A stretch of DNA of 64,000 bases from Nymphaea colorata (Eukaryota > Streptophyta > Magnoliopsida > Nymphaeales > Nymphaeaceae): assembly GCF_008831285.2 (NCBI RefSeq), contig NC_045140.1:28950026-29014025 (forward strand), in the 5' to 3' direction. The position numbers and the translations under genes are program-made. Shown piece after piece: positions 47,801-59,200 of this stretch. Position 1 is the stretch's first letter; every line of letters begins with the position of its first letter. Under the pieces are notes generated by a model. The model did not search any database. It saw only the letters and a list, made by a program, of their open reading frames with translations, and was not told the origin of the DNA.

Positions 47801-47830
47801 GTCACCGCGCCCGCCTGGCACCTCGGTGGC
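47801..47830 (-). promoter_or_regulatory. Bulged leader hairpin E1
   Basis: RNA sense: outer stem GCCACC/GGUGAC with one C-A mismatch, bulge GAG, inner stem GUGCC/GGCGC with one G-U, loop AGGCG. 190 bases upstream of the ORF start. Confidence 0.55.
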
Positions 47831-47870
47831 TAACTCTTGCTCTCAGCCAGGCCCAAGAGTGGGGCCTAAA

Positions 47871-47898
47871 CTGTCGCGTCCGCCTGACACCTCGACAG
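47871..47898 (-). promoter_or_regulatory. Bulged leader hairpin E2
   Basis: RNA sense: outer stem CUGUC/GACAG, bulge GAG, inner stem GUGUC/GACGC (one U-G), loop AGGCG. Same plan as D2 and A2. Confidence 0.65.
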
Positions 47899-48448
47899 CG
47901 CACCTCGAGCTCAAGCACCCTAGGGTAATGCGATGTGCACACCCTTAGTCCAGACTGTTTTTAGGCAGCCCAAGGACTTACGCACAGAAATGTCAAATGG
48001 GGGAGTTTTGACTTCAAAATTTTGTCAGCACTCAGAGGATACAGTTATCTAACTATGCTGAAAATTTCAGCTCGTTTCGACCTCGGGAAGTCACTGAAAC
48101 TACGTAATCTTCTGGCCGAACTGCTCTCGCGGACAGGTTCGGTCTGTTCAGGCTTTTAACACGTCGCAAGGCCAAAATCGTCTGGTTAAGGGCAGAATTT
48201 ATTCTGAAGCCCTAAACAACTTTTGTATCACAGATGATTACGAGTCTGCCCACCAAATTTGAGGCAAATCCGACTTCGTTTGCCCTCTGAAACCGCTGAT
48301 ACACTGTTGCTAACTGTTACAGACCAGAAAACCGCAATTCGCCTAGTTCTGAAAACGAAATCCTGAAAACGGCTGAAAACGAAAGCTGGCTAATCTGTCT
48401 TCTACTGCCTTCAAGAGGTTACCGCTTGCTTCCTGATGCTCCAAGGAG

Positions 48449-48479
48449 GCTCTGATACCAAATTGGTATATTTGGTATC
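48449..48479 (-). repeat. Second PBS-like site and inverted repeat in E
   Basis: GCTCTGATACCA recurs 134 bp inside the true PBS. GATACCAAAT and ATTTGGTATC form an inverted repeat around TGGTAT, close to E's own LTR start TGGTAG. A stem GTCGGTT/AACCGAC follows at about 48480-48513. Confidence 0.8.
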
Positions 48480-48582
48480 TGTCGGTTCAAGGTGGCTGCA
48501 CCACAGGAAACCGACTAAGCAATAGCTGGAAACTGTCTCTTCTGTCGAGAGGACTGTACTTGCTTACTGTTGCTCCAAGGAG

Positions 48583-48594
48583 GCTCTGATACCA
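48583..48594 (-). promoter_or_regulatory. Primer-binding site of E (initiator tRNA-Met)
   Basis: TGGTATCAGAGC on the minus strand, three bases from the LTR (two in the other elements). Confidence 0.92.
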
Positions 48595-48597
48595 AAT

Positions 48598-51500
48598 TGG
48601 TAGGGTCTTGCCCGCGGCCGACCAAAGTCTGAAGCCAACGGCCGTCCCTACCCCCAAGATCACCTTGGACCAACCAGAAGACTTTCCTAGGACAAATAAA
48701 ACAATGACACTACCCAGTCGGACAGGACCCCGACTTAGAAAATCCCGGATAGGTAGCGGAATACAAGAGAGGTTATTCCCAAACCCAAGCAAAACCTACT
48801 ACACAAATCTAGAAGCTGTGAGGCTAATACAAGCGGAAGCGATACATTTGATAAAAATCACTCAAAACTCACTCCACAAACCATCAAACCAAACCTAATC
48901 GAATCAAACCACACCCACCCGTAGGAGGCTAGGTTGGCTAGAGAGCGTGTCTTCGGCTTGGAGCCTCCGAGGTACCTCTTCGCACAACGAGGGCCGAAGC
49001 CGGGCTGAAAAACAAAATGCGAAAGCAAATACTCCCACCCGTGGTTCTAAAGAGAGGGGGAGATTGTACCGGCCAAGGCAAGCTTGGCGAATCAAGTCTC
49101 AAGCCACGAGGTGAGATTCCACACTCGGGCACTAGCAGCAACACAAGAGGAAAGGCCGGCGTCGAGCTGGAACTCCAATGACGAAGACGCCGGTTGGTGG
49201 TTGAGAGCGCTCCAAGGGTCTCGCCGTTGAGGGATCTCGATGCTGAAATCGCCTAGGAGCTCTCCAAGCACTTGCTGGCTGACTTGGGGACCTGCTGGGA
49301 ACCACGCCGGAGGGTCGCCGGAAAAGTAGCAGAGGAGGCCGGTGGCGGCCTGAGGACGCCGGAAATAGCTGGGGCAAGACCTGCCGGCTCCAAGACTCTC
49401 AAGGATGCACTAGGCGGTCTTCCTTGTGGACTAGGGTTGGAACCAACTAGGTGCAGGTCTTGGGCAGGGTGAGCTCGGACCAGGTGGGACCAGGTGGGCC
49501 CGGGCTAGGTTTGGCCAATGAGCTGGGTTAATGGAAGGTTAGGCAAGGTGGGTCCTAAGGTTCAAATCCTAGGTTGACCTGGTGAAGGGAAGGGCCTAAA
49601 TCGTGGGTTCCTACAAAGTAGCTAGGGTAGGTTTAGGCGCCTAGACTAAGGGGAAATGGAAATGGGTGGCGGTAACTTGAGGTAAATCAAGTGTGAATTA
49701 GGTAGACTCGGCTTAGGGAAATGGTGGCTGGATACGTGGAGGAGGTCCCACGTGAGAATCCAGCTCCAAAATGTTTGGGCGAGGTGGCGACTCCAAGTGG
49801 GCTATCTCCCAAGGAAATAGGAGAGAGGCTAGGTGGATGATGAAGGTGGAGTGAGGTGGCGCAACAAATGTGGTGAGGTGGGTGGCTATGATCTTGGAGA
49901 AGATTCCAGATGAGATTGATCTCCACGATTCAAGGCTAGGTGGCGACCTGTAGAGGCTATCTCCCAACTGAATAGGAGAGAGGATAGGCAAATGGTGAGG
50001 TGGAGGGGCGAGCTGGCCTTGGGTAGTTGGCTAATGTGGTGACTAGGCTGAGGGAGGGACAAGTGGCAACTGGATGAGGCTGCTTTCCTACGAAGTTGGG
50101 GAATATCCTAACTTATCTAGCTGGGATTCCTATTCTAGAAAAACACTTTATGAGGTGGCGAATTAGTGCTCCACCAAATGTGCGTCACTTCCTACTCAAA
50201 TCCTAGGATCTCTCTAAGTGTCCCGATGCTTGCCACATGGACTAAGCGTAGGGTGGAGATGGGGAAGGGCCCAAGCTGGAGATCCACTTACCTCTTTTGT
50301 AGGAACGAGGCTGATTCACCAAATGCACCGGCGGCTAGGTGGCGTCACCTAGGAGCTCCTCCACGCCACACACGGTTTCTCCCCAAATGTGACCGAGATC
50401 CTTGGAGAGATTTTAGTGCAGATCGAGCCTGATGGAGATCGGCCTGAGATTACCCCCAAATGCACACCGGATATTCCAGAAACTGGCCGGAATGTTAGCA
50501 GCAGTGGCCGGGAATTACAGATTCCGGCGAGACACTAATTTGAACCGAATTGCCTCTAGCTTGCCGCATTCATGATTCTTTCTTTTGGGCGATTCTCATT
50601 TTCTTTTTCTTTTTCAATTCTCGCCACTTTTCTTTCTTTCTTTTTCTGTTTTTCTTTCTGTTTTTCTCTTTTTCACACAGCAAGCTAACAGGCGCAAGAA
50701 CATAAACTAACACATGAAATGATACTTGAAAACCGAAGGAAAAGACCCTCGAAATTGCGAGATCCTTGCTATCGGCTAAGAGTCTCCCTTGTGACTCGTA
50801 AGAACCGATTTAGGGAGAGCTTCTTCCTAAGTGAACCAGTGATCCTCTTGGCTGAAACCGTGAAGATCAATAGTCCCTTAATGGCAGAATCTCAACTCAA
50901 ATCGATACAATGGCGTTACACAATTTCAGCTCTTAAACGAATGCACTAACCTCTCAAATCGGAAGCCTTTGGTCGTCTGCCCTCACCTTCTAGTTGCCTA
51001 AAAGATGACGAGCCTTCCCGGGAACGAGTAGCCTCAAGCCTTCACGGTGGGGAGTGTTGGCTGCACTAGTTCGTTGCTGATCTCTTGGGGTAAGACGTGG
51101 TCTTGTGGAGAGCTCTTCACGCCGGAGCAAGAGGAGTCTTCAAGCTGTCGATTCCTTGGGCGAGTGGATGAGAAGAGAAAAGAGATTTAGGCATAGAAAG
51201 AAGAAATACCCGCTGGATTGAAGATCTTCTTCAGAAATCTCGCCATGGTTGCCGAAATTCCCAAATGTGTTCAAGAGAAGAGAGAAGACAAGAGGGCGCG
51301 GGTAGAAGAATTGCACAAAGGGAGAAGAGAGAGCAATCCGTGAGGAGAGAGAGAGGCACTTGACAAATGAACTCCAATTCTTCTAATTGCATCAAAATTT
51401 GATAATTGCATAATGCCAAAACAAAGGAGTACAAAGTATTTATAGTTCTCAATCAAAAGTGGATCTAAACATGTGATCCAAACCTCAAAAACGAAATCCA

Positions 51501-51993
51501 AAACGGAATTGAATCCAAAGCAAATGCGCACTCTAAAACAAAGAAACGCAAGCAGGAAATCAAACTCGAGACTTAGTGTCTCGACCCTAACTCGTCTTCC
51601 CCTTAGCCCGCATGTTGTGGGCCTTGGTTCAGATCAGAATTCGCCTAGGTTCGCCCTAGGCTGACCCTAAGTGCATGGGTATAGCGAAGACCTAGGCTGG
51701 ACTAGACAGGACTTGGACTCAACCCACCGCCTTGGTATTCAAGAGCCTTGCTTAGAGTCGTTGCCTCTCCTCCCGCTCCTCCCTCGGCTTCAATTCTAAG
51801 CTGAATTCCATGTGCGTGCAAGGATTGTACCAGCTGCTCTACGCCTCCCACTCCTCCCTCTTGACCCATTTGTGGTCAACACGGCCATGAAGGGCCTGAT
51901 TCCACATGGAGGGCAGCCTTGCTTTGCCCGCTTTGGCTGCTCTTAACCTCATTAGTGGCTGCTCTCGGCCAAGTCGAAGGCTGACCCGTATCA
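48598..51993 (-). repeat. Element E right (5') LTR, complete
   Basis: 3396 bp, TGGTAGGGTC to GACCCGTATCA. It contains the U5 hairpin at 48716-48735, pyrimidine tract at 50625-50675 and TATA box at 51437-51444. It supplies the 33 bases missing from the left copy. Confidence 0.93.
51437..51444 (-). promoter_or_regulatory. TATA box of E right LTR (element promoter)
   Basis: Minus-strand TATAAATA in the 5' LTR. Predicted start about 30 bp downstream, leaving a leader of about 2.8 kb to the PBS. Confidence 0.6.
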
Positions 51994-52680
51994 ACCCCCT
52001 TCGACCTTGCTGCCGTCCCTCGTGTGCCCTTTCTTCACTGCGAGCGGCCATTTTTTCTTGGTTCCACGTGCTTCCGTAGCTGTCTTTTTAGCTTCTCCTG
52101 CGTCCGGTTTTGCCTGGGCCATTTGTAGTCCACGCGGTGCGACTGCCTTCTTCTCAGCCTCCGACTGCTGTCAAGGCCTTTGTTTGGCAGGTGCTATGCA
52201 ACGTGTCCTTCCCTGCCTGGCCCTCGGCCTGCAGTGCTCGCTGTTTCCCGACAGCGCCTGCGGTGTCCTTTGGGACCGGATCAGGTACACAAGTGGATTC
52301 ACGAATGGTCTGGAACATTTATGGTAGACCAGGTGATTTTCGCGTTAGCCCCTTTTGCCCGGGAGCGATCGCCCAAATCACCTGCGTAGGAGATAGATGC
52401 TTGGTTTGACGGATCCCCGTTGCCTTTGCTGTTTGCTTCTTGCTTGTTTTTATCGGTTGTTCCACGACGGTTCGGTTTGATCGAGAATCTATCCCGCGTT
52501 TCAACATTATGCGCCTCCCAAGTTCCGCTTGTCCGCATGGCTATGCCGGCGTGAAGGCGGCCATTGGGAAGCGCCTGATGTCTTGGCGCATGAGTGGCGT
52601 TGGCTGCTTCTCCCATCGGCGTCATGGCTGTTTTGGTTTTCCATGAACCGTTTGGGTGATGTGCTTGTTATATTGGTGTG
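51994..52680. other. Unassigned 687-bp island between E and A
   Basis: The only stretch not explained by LTRs or internal regions. It is not repeated elsewhere in the window. It begins ACCCC (expected E target duplication) and ends GTGTG (expected A target duplication). The minus strand has a 109-codon frame (52299-52625) and a short lysine-rich frame near 52000-52122, in different phases. I do not recognise either. It may be host DNA or a fragment of another repeat. Confidence 0.6.
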
Positions 52681-52802
52681 TGTTAGGCATGATCCCGGTT
52701 GGGCTAGAAAGACCGAACCAAGAGCGTCCTAGTTCCCAAGTCTCCTTGAGGGTTGTTGTCTAAAATTCAAAATCCTAAAAATTTAAACAATGAATCTACC
52801 CG

Positions 52803-52819
52803 GCCGGACAAACCCCGGC
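52803..52819 (-). promoter_or_regulatory. U5 hairpin of A (left LTR)
   Basis: GCCGG/CCGGC with loop ACAAACC in the conserved U5 box. Right copy at 62107-62123. Confidence 0.45.
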
Positions 52820-55800
52820 GCAAATTCCCTTAGGACTGGAATACAGGTGCGGAAAACCCTTTCCCAATTCCTAGCTAGAGCTGAATCCTATTACAAAACA
52901 CTACAGTGGGTTATAAGGCCTTACAAGCGCGAGCGATACAATTTAACTCTCACAGCTCACTCAAGCAAACCATACATACCAAGACTAACGCGCAATCACA
53001 CCCAACGGAAAACAAATAGGATGGTCGGCTCCTTGTGACCGTGTCTCGGGCAATAGGCCTTTGAGGTGCCACAGAGGGGAGCAAGGCCGAAGCCTGGGCT
53101 AAAGCAGTAAAGGAATAAAACTAATATGCTTCCTAAAACAAAAGCAAATAACACCCTCCCACGACTACAAGGGGGAAGAGAAACGTACCTTCCAAGTAAG
53201 AACTTTGGCTGCGCGGACAGGCCACGGGGTGAAAATCGATCCCCGGGCAACTCAGCTCACGGGCCGGCGTGAAGCGCGCGGCCTGGGACAGTCGCCGGCT
53301 GTCCGAGATGGCTGGCGAGACGCTTGAGCGGGAGCTGACTGCTACTGCCGATGCGGGGCCGACGGATACTAGCAATCGATGGACTTCTGCTGCTGTTGCT
53401 TCAGGATGGAGAGAAGAGCGCTCGACCGACTGGAAGCCTGCTACTGACGCTGCAGGATGACGGTGACGTGCGGCCGACTGTCGCTTGCTGCAGGAGACCG
53501 ACGGACGGGCGACGGACTGCCGTCTGGAATGCGCCTGCTTGCTGTGGTCGTGGCCGAGGGGGGCGAGAGCCGATAAGGCAATGCCTACCTACCTGGCGGC
53601 TAGACAGGCTCGGCCAAGGCTGTCGACGGGCAGAGGTCGTCGGCTGGAAGTTGGCCAAGGTGCTGGCCGGAAACGCTTAGCGCAAGGCTAGCGCCGGCTG
53701 TGCCTGGTCCCTAACTAAGGCCGGCTGGCTTGGTGCGGCGGGGCTCTAAGGGACGGCTGTTTACGGTGAGATGGATTCAGGGCAGGGGTAAGCCGAGAAG
53801 GTAAGGAGCTTAGGTGAGGGAGAGAGGTAACATATCTACGAGAGAGGCTAAGAGGTTGGCTTCGGACTAATGAGCCTATGCTCGGGTCAAGTCAAAAGGG
53901 AGACCGAGAGGGAGATAGGGTCGACTAGAAGGGGGCTGCTACTGGACCGAGTTGTTGGGTTCGGGAGAGTTGGTCAAGAGGCACTCGAGGTAGGCTCGAG
54001 TCAACTAGGCTAGGACGACTGGGTCAAGGGTTTGACCAGGTTACCTAAATGGGCTAGGTGAGGTTAAGTCAACTAAGACTAGGTCTGGTCAAGGTAAGTG
54101 GGTTGACCTACGGGATTAGGTGGTGCGTGAGGTAGCCTAGGTGGGTTCGGATGGGCTTGGCTGGTCGAGCCAAGGATAGTGCGCCGGATCTATGCCACGT
54201 GGCTAGATCAAGGGCTGCAAGAAGAAGCGAGGGAGATCCCTAGCGATAAGGAAAAGAAGGGAAGGCTTTTCCTAAAACTTAGGAAAGGTGGCCTTGAGCT
54301 GGATGCGAGTGAAGGGGTCAAGGGCGAGGTGGCGCTGGTGGTTCTCTCAAGCAAGGAGATCTGGACACGTGGAGCAGATGAAGGGTGGAGGTTGCATGCG
54401 ATATGAGGTGTCCTAAAGCTGGGGAAAAGAAGGGGGACGTGAGCTAAAAGTTGGGGACACTTCCTAAAGACGTGGAGAGAAGAGGGGAAAGTAAACTCGG
54501 TGAAGCTCGCAAAGAAGAGGTGGATGCGAGGGACGAGGGACACTTGGCAGACGTGGGACTGAGCAGGCAAGCTGCTGCTCGAGCTGGCTGTGACGTGGCC
54601 AAGAGGATGCACACGATGAGGACACGTGGCTAGATGGACGTTCAAGGTTTCATGCGACTAGGGGTGAGACTTAATAAAAAAGCAACTAGAGAAAGTTAGG
54701 GAGAAAAGCGTGGGACTCTCCTAAAGACTAGGGCTACTACTATTCGAGCTAATCTCGAGTAGGACAGGTGGTGCTGACGTGGAGGAGAGGGTGGACTGAC
54801 TGGTTCGATGGCTGACACATGGACACTTGGACGGTGGAGATGAAGATCGAAGAGACTTACCCGGAATCGGCTGGCGTTCATGGTGGAGTGCTCCAAGCTC
54901 GCCGGCGACCGGAATCCTCTTCTTCACTTCGACAGTCCGAACTACCCTTAATGAATTTTAACAAAAACAGGAAGGAGGAGGGCAGAACAGTCCTCGGCTT
55001 CAAGGGCAATGGCGGACGCCGGATTTAGCAGCGGCAACCGGAATTAGCCTCTTTTTCGGCGAGGTACCGATCTTCCAACCTAGCCGTCGGATTCCGCCCG
55101 AATTACACTATTTTGGAGCTTTTCTTCGGACGACCCTTTTAAGCTAGTTCTTACTGTTTTTCCACGGCCAGATTCATGACTTTTTCTGATTTTTATATCT
55201 CTGGACCGAGAACTCGAATGGAAGAAATCAGAGCTTATTTTCAATGATTTACGAAGCTCTTCCACCGAATGTTTGTCTCTAGCGATCAAGGCTTAATCAA
55301 ACGATCGCTTGAGTGGCTAAGATCGAGTTAAAGGGTTCTAGGGCCGACTGAACCAGATGTCTCGGTTCTGATCTTGGGTACGCCAAGAGCAGAACCCAAC
55401 GTGGAGGATTCGGCCTGAGAATCTCTCTAACTCGAATCGTTTTTTGCACAAAGGATCGAATGAATCAACAATGCTCGCGTCCCGTTGAAGTCGAGGATCA
55501 GACCTGCGCCTTCAACCTTCCCTATTTCTGAAATCAGACTTTCAACTCCTTCGTGTTCAAGGAGAAGGCTCTGATTACAGTTTTAATGAAAACCGGTAGG
55601 GGTACTTACGTGGTCAAGGGAGATTCCGCCGCCGGTGAGGAGGAGATCCGCCCGAGCCGTGCCTTTGGGCCTTCGTCGAAGACGCCGGTGCTCCAAAGCT
55701 CTTCAATGGATGAGAAATCGCCACGGGCCAAGGGGGCGCGAGAGGGAGAAGACGCCTGGTTCACTCCTCGGTGAAGAAGACGGGAGACAAGAGATTACGG

Positions 55801-55905
55801 ATTCCACAAAGGGAAATGGCAGACCTCGCGAGGAGGAGAGAGAGTACTCGACTCCAAATGAACTTAATTTCATAAATCTCCGTCCATTACACTTAGATCT
55901 AAAAC

Positions 55906-55913
55906 TATTTATA
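55906..55913 (-). promoter_or_regulatory. TATA box of A LTR
   Basis: Minus-strand TATAAATA, about 650 bp into the LTR, a strong plant TATA match at the position conserved among families. The 5' LTR copy lies beyond the window. Confidence 0.6.
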
Positions 55914-56276
55914 CAATCCTATGCGAGTTAGATCTACAATCCAGATCTTCACTCTCTACCCAACCCAATTACATAAGTGCGCCTGACACAACCCGCCAGG
56001 CTAGGTCCCTTATTCGATTCCCAAGGGCGACATGCCCAAATCTCTTATTACAAAAAGCAAATGTGCCTAAGGAATTAAGTCTAGCTACGTAATGCATTAA
56101 ACCAAACTAGACCGGGCCTAGCGCCCAACACTTAAACTAATTAAGCTAACCCTTGAGCCTGATCAGCCCAAGGTGGGGACCTCGTGAGGGGACCCGCCCT
56201 CACTTCGGGTTAAGAGTGTAAGGGTTCAGTCTGGTTTGACCGAACCATTTCCTAAGACGTTAGTCCTAGGTTGCCT

Positions 56277-59200
56277 CTAAGGTTCGTGCGGACTAGGCTC
56301 GTTGGGTTTAGACTCTTCTACGAACCTGACTTCTGAACCACAGTCACCTTGAGACTCTTGTAATTCAAGCACCGCTGAAGACCCAGTTGCTCCTCCCGCT
56401 CCTCCCGCTGCAACCGTATCTGGTGCTTCAATCTTCTTCTTGGGACTGCTCTTGATGTATTGCAGAGAACGAGCCCATAGGTCGGAAGCCTTGCGCTTCC
56501 TCTGACTAGGTTCGGCCAGCTTGGCCCCTGCTGGGTCTGGACCACTAGGTAGGTCCGTAACAGATTCCCCCTCCCTACCTTGCGCTTGTCCTCGAGCGCT
56601 AGAAGAGGGAAATCGGTGAACCACTGACCCAAATTCTTCCCAAGAAGTACCCCTGTCGGGTCCTTCCCACTCCACCAGAACTTCATGCCTCATCCTCCCC
56701 TGTCGTTGTATATATCTATGTTTTAAAATGCGATAGGGGGTTGGTAAGCTATCCGGTACCTGCTCAATCAATGTGGGTACATCCCCTACATGAGGCTTCA
56801 GTCGGGTGACATGAAAAACTGGATGCACCTGAGCCGTTCTAGGAAGTCCAAGCCTGTATGCGGCTTTTCCCACTTTCTGGATTACCGGATATGGGCCATA
56901 GTATCGAGGCAATAGCTTGGAGTATGGCTGGCCCATTAGGGATTTCTGCTTAAGAGGCAACCTCTTAAGCCAAACATAGTCCCCCACCGCGAATTCCCGG
57001 TCCTGCCTTCCCTTGTCATACACCTGCTTCATGCGGTTCTGTGCTTTGAGGATGTTCTGTCTTAGAGATTCTAAAACTTCTTCCCTCGTACGCAGCTCAC
57101 AATCAACATTGTCATCTTCAGCTGTTCCTCCCTCATATCTTGGAATTGTTGGTGGAGGAACACCGTAGACTCCCTCGTAAGGCGTCATGCCTGTAGACGA
57201 GTGATGACTCGTATTGTAAGACCATTCTGCCCAAGGCAGATATTTGACCCAAGTCGTGGGTCGTTCACCCGCGAAGCATCGTAGATAGGTCTCTAAGGAC
57301 CGGTTGACGATCTCACTTTGCCCATCAGTCTGTGGGTGGTGGGCGGTACTAAAATTCAACGTCGTACCCATGTTCTTCATATATTCCTGCCAGAATGCGC
57401 TAAGAAATATGGAGTCTCTATCACAGACTACCGACTGTGGCATCCCATGCAGTTTTCCGATGTACTCATGGTAGACGTTGGCCACTAAGGGCCCTTGGTA
57501 TAACCGTGGCAGAGGGGCGAAATGGCTATACTTCGTGAGCCGGTCCACAACAACTAGCACTGCCTCCTTTCCTTCTGATCGGGGCATTGGGTCAATAAAA
57601 TCCATTGTGATATCCGTCCACGGTTTTGTGGGTACCGGAAGAGGAATGAGGTGCCCTGGAGGCTTGATGGCCTCATATTTTTCTCTCTGGCACACTACAC
57701 ATTTCTTTACATAAGCCTGAACTTCGGCTTTAATCCCTCGCCACCAGAATTGGGCTTTGATGCGACTTAGGGTCTTAGCGACCCCTTCATGACCTGCGGC
57801 TGGAGTGTCATGAAAATGATGCAGGAGTTCCTGCTTCAGCCCAGAATTAGGAGGGACGACTGCTTTGTCCTTCCTATATAAAATTTCCCCTCTGACTGAG
57901 AAAAATGGAATGGATCCCGGGTTTTGCTCGACTGAGGCTTTGATTAACCGTATGGATTCATCATCTTGCTGATCCTGGGCTAATCTGGTCCAGATGTCAG
58001 TTTCCACTACCGAGAGTGTCATCAATTGTTCAGTCAGGCGGGAAAGAGAGTCTGCCGCCTTATTGTCAGGCCCCTTTTTGTATTCAATCTCGAAGTCATA
58101 CCCCAAGAGTTTGGCAAGCCATCGCTGCTGAGTAGGGGTGGACACACGCTGCTTAAGCATGTACTTGAGACTGTTCTGATCAGTCCTGACAATAAACCTG
58201 CGTCCTATCAAATATGGACGCCATTTTTCCACCGCGATCACAATAGCAAGCAGTTCTTTTTCGTAAGTGGAAAGAGGTTTTGCTCTGCTTGTTAACGCTT
58301 TGGACATATACGCGATGGGATGTCCTTCCTGTCCCAACACTGCTCCTACACCCACTTCGCAAGCATCCGTTTCAATCGTGAATGTTTTCGTGAAGTCTGG
58401 AAGTGTAAGGACGGGAGCTGACATGAGGGCTGCCTTCAACTTCTCGAAAGCGACCCTGGACTTCTCATTCCACTGGAAAGCCCCTTTTTTGAGCATTTGT
58501 GTCAAGGGCTGTGCAATAAGTCCATAGCCTTGTATGAACCTTCTGTAGTATCCAGTGAGACCTAAGAAGCCTCTTAGACCCTTAAGGTCCTTGGGCAGCG
58601 GCCATTTCTCCATGGCTATCAACTTTTCGGGGTCTGCCCGAACCCCATCTCTGGACACAATGTGTCCCAAATATCCAATCGAAGATTGTCCAAAACTACA
58701 CTTGGACATCTTCGCAAAAAGGTTGTGCTCCTTCAAGATCCTTAATGTGATCCTCAGATGATGCTCGTGCTCTTTCTCACTTTTGCTGTAGATGAGAATG
58801 TCGTCGAAGAAGACCAGGATGAAGTCTCTAAGGTGCTCTCGAAATACATCATTCATACAACGCTGAAAAGTAGCTGGTGCATTACTAAGACCGAAAGGCA
58901 TTACTAGAAGCTCATAATGCCCGTCATGCGTACAGAAAGCAGTCTTCAGTATGTCTTCATCATGCATTCTGATCTGATGGTAGCCGGCTCGAAGATCAAT
59001 TTTTGAAAAGATAGTGGCGCCAGCCAGCTCATCCAGCAACTCATCTATGACCGGTATCGGGTGTCGATCCTTGACGGTCACCTCGTTTAATGCTCTATAG
59101 TCAATACAAAAATGCCAAGTGTTGTCTTTTTTCTTGACCAAGAGGACTGGTGAAGAAAAGGGACAACTGCTAGGGCGTATAATGCCGCTCTGGAGCATTT

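Larger units (their letters stand above)
47612..48597 (-). other. Leader of element E
   Basis: About 985 bp, closely similar to the D leader over nearly its whole length even though the LTRs differ. No ORF supported. Holds hairpins E1 and E2, a long conserved block (about 47940-48370), and a duplicated PBS-like site. Confidence 0.7.
41755..51993 (-). mobile_element. Element E: second non-autonomous FHA-ORF retrotransposon
   Basis: LTRs 41755-45117 (first 33 bp removed by B) and 48598-51993 (3396 bp) flank a 3480-bp internal region. Termini differ slightly from the other families: TGATACGGG...CCCTACCA on the sense strand. Coding content and leader are homologous to element D, but the LTRs are largely different, so D and E are separate families. 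ACCCC at 51994-51998 is the expected target duplication, partner outside. E must be the oldest insertion of the nest because B, and through it C, D and F, lie inside its left LTR. Confidence 0.9.
52681..56562 (-). repeat. Element A left (3') LTR, complete
   Basis: 3882 bp, TGTTAGGCAT to GGTCCGTAACA. Positions 56277-56562 encode the polyprotein tail. U5 hairpin at 52803-52819, TATA box at 55906-55913. No other supported gene. Confidence 0.95.

Noticed and set aside
52299-52625. 109-codon minus-strand frame in the 51994-52680 island as a host gene or LINE ORF1
   Set aside because: No recognisable motif, no supporting start context, and neighbouring frames are in different phase. Left as unassigned.
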